Assembly (NCBI GenBank): GCA_937894355.1
Contig: CALCRD010000167.1
Coordinates: 1-15,797, forward strand
DNA length: 15,797 bases
Reading direction: 5' to 3'
Source: an uncultured Bacillus sp.
GTDB lineage: Bacteria > Bacillota > Bacilli > Bacillales > Cytobacillaceae
Positions within the stretch are counted from its first letter, which is position 1. Each line of letters starts with the position of its first letter. Positions 1-6,113 of this stretch are shown one piece after another. The translations under genes and the position numbers were made by a program. A model generated the notes under the pieces. That model was not told where the DNA came from. It made no database searches and was given only the letters and a program-made list of their open reading frames with translations.

Positions 1-46
1 GTGAGCCCGCGGAAAGCGAAGTGCCTGGAACGGAAATCAACAGCCT
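1..46. repeat. Partial dispersed intergenic repeat (tail)
   Basis: The first bases are clearly more GC-rich than what follows and contain the string GCGGAAAGCGAAGTGCCTGG followed by AACGGAAATCAACAG. I remember very similar strings as common intergenic repeats in Bacillaceae genomes, often next to the 3' end of a gene. The element is cut by the window edge, so its other half and any hairpin cannot be seen. The identification rests on memory of such repeats, not on a second copy in this window. Confidence 0.4.
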
Positions 47-218
47 AGTTTAACAAAGCCTTTGTTTTTAAAAAAATTAATATTGTGATAACAAATTATT
101 ACAAATTAGCGAACTAGGATAATTTCAATGAATGTTCACTGCTTTTTACCGAGTGCTTGCTGTATAGTAAAATTAAGGAAAATTATTATAGCAAAAAAAT
201 AAATAAGAAGGTGATCAT

Positions 219-2000
219 ATGATTTATGACCTGGTGTTGTTACATCCACCAACCGTGTATGATTTTCGGAAGGAAATGATCTTTACCGGTCCAATCAGTG
301 ACGTAGTTCCATCATCACCGGTGTTTGAAATGTATCCTGTGGGCTTAACTAGTATCGGAGATTATCTAGAGAGATTTGGTTTAAAGGTAAAAATAATTAA
401 CATTGCCAATCGGATGTTATTAGACCCTAATTTCGATGTTGAAAAAAAATTAAGAAAAATCAAAACAAAAGCTTTTGGAATCGATTTACATTGGCTTCCA
501 CATGCACATGGAAGCGTTGAACTTGCCAGAGTAGTAAAAGAACTGCACCCAGATGTTCCAGTAATTTTTGGAGGATTGTCGTCTACTTATTTTCATAAAG
601 ACTTAATCGAATATCCTGAGATTGATTTTGTAATGCGGGGAGATACAACTGAAAAGCCCTTACTCATGTTGTTAAATCGATTAGAAAATAATCATAAAGA
701 TTTTTCAGCCATTCCTAATCTAACCTGGAAACATGAGGGAGAGTATCATTTCAATCCGATTACATACATTCCAGATGACCTTGATGAATTTAATCATCCT
801 GGCTATAAGTACGTCATTCGCTCCGTCTTTAAATATGGCAATCTATTAGACCCATTACCGTATAAAGGGTGGCTTCAATATCCGAATACCGCTTTACTTA
901 CTTCAAAGGGTTGTTCATATAATTGTTTAATCTGCGGAGGGTCAAGAACGGCCTACAATCTCAATTGTAATCGAAAGAAATTAGTTATGAGATCTCCGAA
1001 AAAGATGCTAGAAGACATCGCTTTTATTCAAAGATTTAGCCGAGCACCGATATTCCTATTAAATGACATTCGTCAGGGTGGACCAAAATATGTTGATGAA
1101 TTTTTATCAGGGCTAAAAAAGTTAAACTTGAAAAATGAAATTGTTTTTGAACTATTCCAATTTGCAGATGAGAACTTCTTTAAAAAGCTTCATGATGCGA
1201 TTCCAAAATATAGCATTGAATTAACATTAGAATCATCCGACGAAAACTTAAGAAGATTAAACGGAAAACTTCCATGTACGAACAAAAAAATTATTGAAAC
1301 CTTACAACACGCTTTGAACAACGGCTGTGCGAAGATCGACTTATTCTTTATGGTTGGTATCCCTGGTCAAACCTATCAAAGCGCAATTGAAAACATAGCA
1401 TTTTGTGAAGAAATTCACAAAATCTGCAATGAGGATACTCGTCTGGCTTACTTTGTAGCTCCACTGTCACCTTTCTTAGACCCGGGTAGCCCAGCTTTCG
1501 AAAATCCGGATCAGTATGGATATACAAAGATTTATTCTAAGTTAGAAGAATTCCGTCAAGCGATGGTTCAACCTTCTTGGAAGTATATGCTAAGCTATGA
1601 AACGGATCAGATGACCCGTGATGATATTGTTAAAGGTACCTATGATTCTGCGTTACTATTAAATCAATTTAAATTAAAATACGGCCTGATTGATCAGGCT
1701 GCATATGACGATATTGAAACAAAGATTACAAAATCACTAGAGTTTATTGAGCGGATAGATGGAATTTTAAAATTGCCTCCTCTTGAAAAAGTAGCCGGTC
1801 TAGCAGAAATTAAACGAGAGGTTATCGAGGTTAATCGCCATAGTATCTGTGGAAAAAATGAATTGAAATGGGAAACCAAAAAGCTTTATGCGAATTTCGG
1901 TTCATTAACTGTCATCGGATTAGAACTACTTTTTCAAGATATGGTTAAAGGAATTAAATGCCAACTTGGAGTAGTTGACCGACATAAGGTGACACTCTAA
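219..2000 (+). CDS. B12-binding domain/radical SAM protein, function unknown
   Basis: A 593-residue protein with two parts. Residues 1 to about 190 look like a cobalamin-binding fold (opening LVLLHPP, then YPVGLTSIGDYL, and VIFGGLSSTYF near 115-125). Residues from about 225 form a radical SAM domain with the 4Fe-4S motif C232-x3-C236-x2-C239 (KGCSYNCLICGG) and a later MVGIPGQT segment typical of these proteins. The usual DxHxxG lower-ligand motif of B12 domains is not evident, as in many members of this superfamily. It resembles the Ta0216-type B12/radical SAM proteins (TIGR04190), but I assign that only tentatively. The start is supported by AGAAGGTGATC ending 3 bases before the ATG. It is a single gene with no pathway neighbour, so the substrate cannot be inferred. 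A rearrangement or methylation reaction are both possible. Confidence 0.85.
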   Translation: MIYDLVLLHPPTVYDFRKEMIFTGPISDVVPSSPVFEMYPVGLTSIGDYLERFGLKVKIINIANRMLLDPNFDVEKKLRKIKTKAFGIDLHWLPHAHGSVELARVVKELHPDVPVIFGGLSSTYFHKDLIEYPEIDFVMRGDTTEKPLLMLLNRLENNHKDFSAIPNLTWKHEGEYHFNPITYIPDDLDEFNHPGYKYVIRSVFKYGNLLDPLPYKGWLQYPNTALLTSKGCSYNCLICGGSRTAYNLNCNRKKLVMRSPKKMLEDIAFIQRFSRAPIFLLNDIRQGGPKYVDEFLSGLKKLNLKNEIVFELFQFADENFFKKLHDAIPKYSIELTLESSDENLRRLNGKLPCTNKKIIETLQHALNNGCAKIDLFFMVGIPGQTYQSAIENIAFCEEIHKICNEDTRLAYFVAPLSPFLDPGSPAFENPDQYGYTKIYSKLEEFRQAMVQPSWKYMLSYETDQMTRDDIVKGTYDSALLLNQFKLKYGLIDQAAYDDIETKITKSLEFIERIDGILKLPPLEKVAGLAEIKREVIEVNRHSICGKNELKWETKKLYANFGSLTVIGLELLFQDMVKGIKCQLGVVDRHKVTL

Positions 2001-2060
2001 CTGATTTATTAAGTGTGTAAATATTGTCAAAGAGTATTCACAAAATATTAGGAGGTTCGG

Positions 2061-2069
2061 TGTTATAAT
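2061..2069 (+). promoter_or_regulatory. Extended -10 promoter of the 53-residue gene
   Basis: TGTTATAAT is a perfect extended -10 element (TG-N-TATAAT). The -35 position holds no good match, as is common when an extended -10 is present. Transcription would start near 2076, leaving a leader of about 85 nt before the ATG at 2161. Confidence 0.65.
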
Positions 2070-2086
2070 GAAGCCGTTGAAAATAG

Positions 2087-2138
2087 TTTACTCCTACAAA
2101 CGATTAATTTAATACTAGTGCTGTGAGTTTGGAGTAAA
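2087..2138 (+). promoter_or_regulatory. Inverted repeat in the leader of the 53-residue gene
   Basis: TTTACTCC (2087-2094) and GGAGTAAA (2131-2138) are perfectly complementary and lie inside the leader. The left arm continues as CTCCT (2091-2095), which is also complementary to the ribosome-binding site AGGAG at 2146-2150. The two pairings exclude one another, so the leader could either hide or free the ribosome site. The loop of 36 nt is long, and the folding is my reading by eye. Confidence 0.4.
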
Positions 2139-2160
2139 TAAAAAAAGGAGCTCTTAAATA

Positions 2161-2322
2161 ATGTGGGTAATCACTGTTCATTCCAAGGAACAAACAAAAA
2201 TGTTCGAATTTGACACCGAAATGGAAGCAAGAAAGGCTTTCAAAGAAATTAAAGGTTCTAAATTCCTAACAAATGTTGTTTATTTTAATGATCCTTGTTT
2301 TGAACTAACTGCCGCTGTCTAA
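2161..2322 (+). CDS. Small 53-residue hypothetical protein
   Basis: An open frame starting MWVITVHSKEQTKMFEF and ending ELTAAV. It has AGGAG 10 bases before the ATG, an extended -10 promoter upstream and an intrinsic terminator 60 bases downstream, so it looks like a stand-alone single-gene unit. The composition is that of a small soluble protein: an initial beta-strand-like segment, a charged segment rich in Glu, Lys and Arg around residues 16-31, then a second hydrophobic strand (FLTNVVYF). This is compatible with a tiny alpha/beta fold. There is one Cys near the C-terminus and no signal peptide or membrane segment. I do not recognise the family and assign no function. It may relate to the adjacent radical SAM gene or to the SinR locus only by position. 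Confidence 0.65.
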   Translation: MWVITVHSKEQTKMFEFDTEMEARKAFKEIKGSKFLTNVVYFNDPCFELTAAV

Positions 2323-2383
2323 AAATTAGTCTCTCGTGCCGAAAAAAATATATAGTAATCTAATTGTAAAGTTAACCAACCTT

Positions 2384-2414
2384 AGGTGGCACAAAAAATG
2401 TGTCACCTGTTTTT
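2384..2414 (+). terminator. Intrinsic terminator after the 53-residue gene
   Basis: AGGTGGCACA (2384-2393) pairs with TGTGTCACCT (2399-2408), with one mismatch in ten and an AAAAA loop. It is followed by G and TTTTT. The T-run is on the plus strand only, so it serves the upstream small gene and not sinR, which reads toward it. Confidence 0.8.
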
Positions 2415-2475
2415 ATGGAAATGGGAGCTGTATTTTTATCTAGTTTGACACAATTTGGCGATCAAATTTTCTATC

Positions 2476-2826
2476 TTATTCCACTGTTTTCTGTTCTTTT
2501 TTCCAGTTTTCATATTTACGGTAATCACAAAAGTCACGAAAATCTTCTTTGCTAACTCCCTCCTTTATCGCCCCAAGAATGAGATTTATCCATTCCTCAT
2601 CAATTTCTGGATTCATCGCCAGTGATCTTCCGTTTTCTTGCACTAGATAATCAATACTCGTTTCCAATGTATCAGCAATCTTGTATAAAAAATGAAGAGA
2701 GGGATTTGTCTGTAAGCCCCGTTCAATGTGACTTACATAGGATTTTGAAACATTCGAAAGCTTGGCCAATTCCGAAATGGAATAGCCCTTTTTTTGACGA
2801 AGTCTAGAAATTTTATCCCCAATCAT
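2476..2826 (-). CDS. sinR: SinR-like master repressor of biofilm matrix genes
   Basis: A 116-residue protein (B. subtilis SinR has 111). Residues 1-65 form an HTH_3/XRE DNA-binding domain that begins MIGDKISRLRQKKGYSISEL and contains SKSYVSHIERGLQTNPS, almost the same as the SinR recognition region (AKSYLSSIERNLQTNPS as I recall it). Residues 74-108 form the Sin dimerisation domain (EIDEEWINLILGAIKEGVSK, then FRDFCDYRKY), the part through which SinR tetramerises and binds SinI. AAGGTG lies 7 bases upstream of the ATG on the minus strand. It is divergent from the matrix operon at 3118, and the shared region carries repeated SinR-type operators. A SinI gene does not precede it, unlike B. subtilis. 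A second candidate for sinI lies at 6114. Confidence 0.93.
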   Translation of the reverse strand: MIGDKISRLRQKKGYSISELAKLSNVSKSYVSHIERGLQTNPSLHFLYKIADTLETSIDYLVQENGRSLAMNPEIDEEWINLILGAIKEGVSKEDFRDFCDYRKYENWKKEQKTVE

Positions 2827-2872
2827 ATCCCTGCACCTTCTATTTCATTCGAATGGTAAATCACTATTATGT

Positions 2873-2888
2873 TTTCATTATACAGAAC
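2873..2888. promoter_or_regulatory. SinR operator-like site O1, over the sinR -10
   Basis: TTTC-ATTATACA-GAAC has the 16-bp GTTC-N8-GAAC layout with one half-site base changed. It covers the sinR -10 element exactly. Occupation would suggest autoregulation, which is inference. Confidence 0.45.
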
Positions 2889-2905
2889 GGTTTTTTCTTT
2901 ATAAA
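2877..2905 (-). promoter_or_regulatory. Candidate sinR promoter
   Basis: On the minus strand TATAAT (complement of 2877-2882) is preceded, after 17 bases, by TTTATA (complement of 2900-2905) as a -35. The start site would fall near 2870, about 45 nt before the sinR ATG. Both elements overlap operator-like sites O1 and O2. Confidence 0.55.
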
Positions 2906-2909
2906 GTAC
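2894..2909. promoter_or_regulatory. Degenerate SinR operator-like site O2
   Basis: TTTC-TTTATAAA-GTAC keeps the 16-bp layout but has one change in each half-site. It overlaps the candidate sinR -35 and starts 21 bp (two helical turns) from O1. This is the weakest of the five. Confidence 0.3.
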
Positions 2910-2933
2910 AAAATACTAAGGAAAACAGAGAAA

Positions 2934-2949
2934 ATTCTATATAAAGAAC
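2934..2949. promoter_or_regulatory. SinR operator-like site O3
   Basis: ATTC-TATATAAA-GAAC has one half-site change. It shares TATAAAGAAC with O5. It lies between the two divergent promoters. Confidence 0.5.
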
Positions 2950-3031
2950 AATAAATGACCAATATTGAGGGAATTCGACTAAATTTCGGGTTTTTATTAT
3001 TATTTGAAAGGGAATATACTCTAAGTAAGGA

Positions 3032-3047
3032 GTTCGATAAAAAGAAC
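3032..3047. promoter_or_regulatory. SinR operator O4, upstream of the matrix promoter
   Basis: GTTC-GATAAAAA-GAAC has perfect outer half-sites. It ends 6 bp before the proposed -35 of the tapA-like operon. The layout equals that of the B. subtilis eps operator as I recall it (GTTCTCTTTAGAGAAC). Confidence 0.7.
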
Positions 3048-3053
3048 AAAATA

Positions 3054-3082
3054 GTGATAAAAGTCACCGTTCTAGATATAAT
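3054..3082 (+). promoter_or_regulatory. Promoter of the tapA-sipW-tasA operon
   Basis: GTGATA (3054-3059, four of six to TTGACA), a 17-bp spacer and a perfect TATAAT (3077-3082). The start would be near 3089, inside operator O5. The weak -35 fits a promoter held by a repressor. Confidence 0.6.
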
Positions 3083-3083
3083 C

Positions 3084-3099
3084 GTTCACTATAAAGAAC
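3084..3099. promoter_or_regulatory. SinR operator O5, over the matrix operon start site
   Basis: GTTC-ACTATAAA-GAAC has perfect outer half-sites. It begins one base after the -10 and covers the expected transcription start, a placement suited to direct repression. It is 52 bp (about five turns) from O4. Confidence 0.7.
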
Positions 3100-3117
3100 A
3101 AAAAAGAAGGGATTCAA

Positions 3118-3621
3118 ATGAGATACTATCCAAATCGTAACGATTGGTCGCGTAAAGTGGGTTTTGGAAAGCACAAAAAGCCTTTTTACTTATTATTATT
3201 GAATCTTTGGCTAATTTACCTGATTGTCCTTTCCTCAAGCTTCATCTCAGAGGGTACCTATTCATACTACAACGACACCGAAAAAATAGAGGGCGTTATT
3301 TCAACCTTAGATAATTTTTGTAAAGATTCGGAATATGCAAAGAAATATTCTGAGGTTTGTAAATGCCAAGAATTAGTTCCAGTCAATGATTCAATCACAG
3401 CTACGTACCCAGAGATAACCGAACCACTGAAAAACATCGAGGAGTTTGATGAAAACCAAGTTAACAATCAGATATCGTTAAACCCAAATCCCAATACTAT
3501 AAAGGAAGAAACAGAAGAGAAAGAATCTGAAGCCAGTGAAGTCACCACTAATGTTCCACTAGAAAATGAAAATCTGGAGGATGAAGTTAACACCTCTCAA
3601 CAAGGAGAAATTCAACAATAA
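3118..3621 (+). CDS. tapA: Short TapA/YqxM-like matrix protein
   Basis: A 167-residue exported protein, first gene of the matrix operon. A basic N-terminus is followed by a hydrophobic segment at about 22-42. Then comes GTYSYYND (46-53), the kind of motif seen at SipW cleavage regions (compare GGTLSYFSD in the neighbouring TasA), and Cys68, Cys81 and Cys83. B. subtilis TapA has an analogous start: membrane segment, SAAFHDIETF-like region, then Cys in a CKD context. The rest (about 90-167) is acidic, low in complexity and probably disordered, with KEETEEKESE. B. subtilis TapA has about 250 residues, so the folded middle domain seems to be missing. TapA nucleates and anchors TasA fibres, and the same role is inferred here from operon position. 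AGAAGGG lies 6 bases before the ATG. Identity rests on N-terminal pattern plus context. Confidence 0.72.
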   Translation: MRYYPNRNDWSRKVGFGKHKKPFYLLLLNLWLIYLIVLSSSFISEGTYSYYNDTEKIEGVISTLDNFCKDSEYAKKYSEVCKCQELVPVNDSITATYPEITEPLKNIEEFDENQVNNQISLNPNPNTIKEETEEKESEASEVTTNVPLENENLEDEVNTSQQGEIQQ

Positions 3622-3676
3622 CCCCAATATTTCTAATTGATAATGAACAATCAGTATGATGATCGAGGTGGATTTT

Positions 3677-4252
3677 ATGAAAAAGGCGTTAAAAATTGCT
3701 AGCAACACTTTAACAGTTCTACTTTTTGTACTATTAATCTTTATGATTTTTGTAGTCATCTCTTCAAAAGCATCCGGGGGGGAACCACAATTCTTAGGCT
3801 ACCAAATGAAATCCGTTTTATCAGGATCCATGGAACCTACCTTTAAAACAGGATCGATTATTGTGATTAAGCTTGTTAGTAATCCAGAGGACCTTAAAAA
3901 AGCTGATATTATCACCTTTCTTGAGAAAGAAGATACTTTAGTAACTCACAGAGTTATTGAAGTATTTAATAATGGAGATCAAAAAATGTATCGAACTAAA
4001 GGAGATAATAATCAAGTTCCAGATGTAAATGCTACTCTCTCACAGAATGTGGTGGGAAAGTATACAGGATATACGATTCCATATATGGGTTATGTAGTTA
4101 ACCTTGCGAAATCAAAATATGGTATAGCGGCTTTACTGATTTTTCCAGGAATTCTATTGCTAGGATACTCGGGTGTCACACTCTATAAAGCTATCAAAGA
4201 GATTGACAAGATGAACAAAAAGAATGAAAAAGAGGTTCAAGCAACTTTTTAA
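3677..4252 (+). CDS. sipW: SipW, ER-type signal peptidase I
   Basis: A 191-residue membrane protease that removes signal peptides from TasA and TapA-type proteins. The motifs are Ser51 in SVLSGSMEPTF, His91 in LVTHRVIEV and Asp110 in YRTKGDNNQ. This Ser-His-Asp set, rather than Ser-Lys, marks the eukaryotic/archaeal-like SipW class. The spacings (40 and 19 residues) equal those I recall for B. subtilis SipW (Ser47, His87, Asp106). A membrane segment occupies about 12-29 and a second about 150-170, followed by a basic tail. The start at 3677 is chosen because GAGGTGG lies 5 bases upstream. An ATG at 3656 is in frame, but the ribosome site would then fall inside the gene. It sits 55 bp after the tapA-like gene and 81 bp before tasA. 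Confidence 0.95.
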   Translation: MKKALKIASNTLTVLLFVLLIFMIFVVISSKASGGEPQFLGYQMKSVLSGSMEPTFKTGSIIVIKLVSNPEDLKKADIITFLEKEDTLVTHRVIEVFNNGDQKMYRTKGDNNQVPDVNATLSQNVVGKYTGYTIPYMGYVVNLAKSKYGIAALLIFPGILLLGYSGVTLYKAIKEIDKMNKKNEKEVQATF

Positions 4253-4261
4253 CGATTGCTT

Positions 4262-4279
4262 TCCTTATATTAATAAGGA
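4262..4279 (+). other. Small intercistronic hairpin between sipW and tasA
   Basis: TCCTTAT (4262-4268) pairs perfectly with ATAAGGA (4273-4279) around a 4-base loop. No T-run follows, so it is not a terminator. It may mark an RNA processing or stability point that raises tasA mRNA over sipW mRNA, which is inference. Confidence 0.4.
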
Positions 4280-4333
4280 TCCAATATAAATGTATATACC
4301 TCTGTTAGGAGGAAAAAAAGGGAGGAAGAGGAA

Positions 4334-5098
4334 ATGGGTGTCAAGAAGAAAATTGCTTTAGGACTCGCTTCAGCTGCCTTAGGATTATCTTTAATTGGAG
4401 GAGGAACACTTTCTTACTTCAGTGATGCTGCAGTAATTCATAATGGAATGGCAGCAGGAACGCTAGATCTTGCAGTAGATCATGCATGGAATTTTCCACT
4501 TAACTTCGACCTTAGTAATATTAAACCTGGTGACAGTTTTGAAAGACAATTTGTATTAAAGAATTCAGGAAGTTTGGCAATTCAGGATGTATTTATGAGT
4601 GTTACTGCAAAAGTTAAAAATCATTTAAGAACAGGTGCTACAGCTGATGAATTCTTAGATGCATTAGTTGTTGATTACTTTGTTGATGTAAATGATCCTA
4701 AGTTTGAAAATGGGTATCTACTTATTAACTCCCAGGATATTACACTAAGAGAAGCAATCGCCGGTGAATTTGATGGAAAAATCATACCAAAATATCTTAA
4801 AGGTGGGAAACTTAATTTAGCTCCATTTGGTATTACTTCGAATGCGGGTAAAAGATATCGTATCAGAATTACCTTTAAAGATACAGGTGTGCCTCAAAAC
4901 AAATTACAAGGAATGGCAGCTAAATTTGATTTCAATTTAGATGCTAGACAAGAAATGGGTACACATCAAAGTCAAGTAGGTCCTAATGGAAAACTTACTG
5001 GAAGTGGAATGATTGGTGACGGTCTTAAAACTTCAGATGAAAACAGTCATACAGCAACCCAACCAGAGATTTACGATGTAGCACCTTGGAGGGAATAG
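4334..5098 (+). CDS. tasA: TasA/camelysin-family biofilm fibre protein
   Basis: A 254-residue secreted protein (B. subtilis TasA has 261). Residues 1-28 are a SipW-type signal peptide: KKK, a hydrophobic stretch, then GGGTLSYFSD, the hallmark of the TasA/CalY family. The mature part begins with AAGTLDLAVD and has the alternating pattern of the TasA jelly-roll domain (KPGDSFERQFVLKNSGSL at about 64-81). The last 50 residues are polar and rich in Gly, Ser and Asn, probably flexible. TasA is the main protein fibre of the Bacillus matrix, made outside the cell after SipW cleavage. GGAGG lies 8 bases before the ATG. The fold carries no metalloprotease HExxH motif that I can see, although relatives are called peptidase M73 or camelysin. 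Confidence 0.92.
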   Translation: MGVKKKIALGLASAALGLSLIGGGTLSYFSDAAVIHNGMAAGTLDLAVDHAWNFPLNFDLSNIKPGDSFERQFVLKNSGSLAIQDVFMSVTAKVKNHLRTGATADEFLDALVVDYFVDVNDPKFENGYLLINSQDITLREAIAGEFDGKIIPKYLKGGKLNLAPFGITSNAGKRYRIRITFKDTGVPQNKLQGMAAKFDFNLDARQEMGTHQSQVGPNGKLTGSGMIGDGLKTSDENSHTATQPEIYDVAPWRE

Positions 5099-5141
5099 TA
5101 AATTTGAATTATTACTCATTGATAGAAAGAAATGCAGGATG

Positions 5142-5171
5142 GAAAAGGTGGGAAAATGCTCTCACCTTTTC
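5142..5171 (+). other. Strong hairpin between tasA and the LPKTA gene
   Basis: A 12-bp stem (5142-5153 with 5160-5171, one G-T pair) closes a 6-base loop. It is followed by TAAAAATC rather than a T-run, so termination should be weak. It may stop some transcripts or protect the 3' end of tasA mRNA, giving more TasA than the downstream anchor. Confidence 0.5.
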
Positions 5172-5204
5172 TAAAAATCATAAAACACTGAGGGGGAATG
5201 AAGA

Positions 5205-5810
5205 GTGACTATGTTAAATAGGGTTGCTTTTATATTTTTAATTATAGGTTTCCTTTATTCCATTTATTTCCCGATGAACATTATTCATTCCCAAGTGACC
5301 CAAAATGAAATCGATATTGCTTTAACCCCTGAAAAAGTACTTTTTGACATTAAAAATGGTCGACCTGGAGAAATCTATACTAAAGAAATCACAGTGAAAA
5401 ATAATGGAATAAGAGATTTTAATTACCTCTTTTCAAATCAGTTTGTTGAGGGATCGGAAAATTTTTATAACGAATTAATGCTAACGATAGAGGATCAAAC
5501 AGGGGTTTTGTTTAATGGTAAATTAAATGATATTAATAAGATTAATTCTCGGATTTTAAAAAATAATACCCAAGAGAACCTAAGATTAAGTGTGGAGATT
5601 CCTATTGAGCTTGGAAATAAGTATCAAGGACTTAATAGTGAATTTCAGTTTAAGTTTTACGTAGAGGATACCCTAGACGGACGCCTACCACCAGGAGGAT
5701 CGCCACTTCCTAAGACAGCAAGTGGTATAATTGATTTTGTAGTATTGGGTGCAGGATTAGTTCTAGGTGGTGGGATACTTTATGTGCTAGATAGAAAAAA
5801 TATATTTTAA
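5205..5810 (+). CDS. Sortase-anchored (LPKTA) surface protein of the TasA operon
   Basis: A 201-residue surface protein. It has an N-terminal signal/membrane segment (about 7-29) and an extracellular beta-rich region. That region holds GRPGEIYTKEITVKNNGIRD at 52-71, similar in style to the GDSFERQFVLKNSG stretch of TasA. After a Pro/Gly linker comes the cell-wall sorting signal LPKTA (168-172), a hydrophobic run (about 175-194) and a charged end (DRKNIF). LPxTA-type signals are used by class D-like Bacillus sortases, and LPDTA/LPDTS are known substrates of B. subtilis YhcS. The start GTG at 5205 is chosen because GAGGGGG lies 8 bases upstream; the in-frame ATG at 5211 is the alternative. Its place as fourth gene after tasA suggests it links fibres or matrix to the wall, which is inference. 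No sortase gene is in the window. Confidence 0.78.
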   Translation: MTMLNRVAFIFLIIGFLYSIYFPMNIIHSQVTQNEIDIALTPEKVLFDIKNGRPGEIYTKEITVKNNGIRDFNYLFSNQFVEGSENFYNELMLTIEDQTGVLFNGKLNDINKINSRILKNNTQENLRLSVEIPIELGNKYQGLNSEFQFKFYVEDTLDGRLPPGGSPLPKTASGIIDFVVLGAGLVLGGGILYVLDRKNIF

Positions 5811-5897
5811 AAAATAAGTGTTTTTTCATTAATAACTATAATAATCCCAGTAAGAAAATTTTTTTAAAATAAAAATATTTATTATCTTAAGAAAGAA

Positions 5898-5906
5898 TGG
5901 TATAAT
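5898..5906 (+). promoter_or_regulatory. Extended -10 promoter before a short hairpin
   Basis: TGGTATAAT is a perfect extended -10. The start would be near 5913, only about 23 nt before a terminator-like hairpin. It could make a very short RNA or an attenuated sinI leader. Confidence 0.5.
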
Positions 5907-5935
5907 CCAATAAAGACACATACCTACTTGCCAAA

Positions 5936-5970
5936 CCACTTTGAACTCTTTTGAAAGTGGCTTTTTATTT
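5936..5970 (+). terminator. Intrinsic terminator in the region before sinI
   Basis: CCACTTT (5936-5942) pairs with AAAGTGG (5954-5960), followed by CTTTTTATTT. It may end the matrix operon, or the short RNA from the promoter at 5898, or act as an attenuator for sinI. Confidence 0.65.
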
Positions 5971-6113
5971 GTATTTTTGAGTAAGAGAGAATGTTGTGTT
6001 GCATTTTGTAGAGCAAAGGTATAAAGAAAGATGCATTGTTTTTTGATTTAAGCAGGTCATTTTGGATGCCAAGATGTCCCCGTTTCCAATTCATATAAGA
6101 TGGAGGCGTGTGT

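Larger units (their letters stand above)
5811..6113 (+). other. Noncoding region between the LPKTA gene and sinI
   Basis: About 300 bases without a convincing gene. The first 70 are AT-rich with no clear hairpin, so the end of the matrix transcript is not obvious. An extended -10 (5898-5906) and a hairpin terminator (5936-5970) follow. A weak candidate sinI promoter is TATAAA at 6020-6025, with no good -35. A fair Spo0A box (TGNCGAA) is not visible. Confidence 0.6.

Noticed and set aside
2050..2056. AGGAGGT as a ribosome site
   Set aside because: It lies upstream of the -10 element of the only promoter nearby, and no frame follows it at the right distance.
2972..2980. Spo0A box (ATTCGACT) near the matrix operon
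   Set aside because: It differs from the TGNCGAA consensus at the first base and stands alone, so it is too weak to claim.
3656..3676. Upstream in-frame ATG for sipW
   Set aside because: The ribosome site GAGGTGG would lie inside the gene, and the extra MMIEVDF does not fit the signal-anchor start of SipW.
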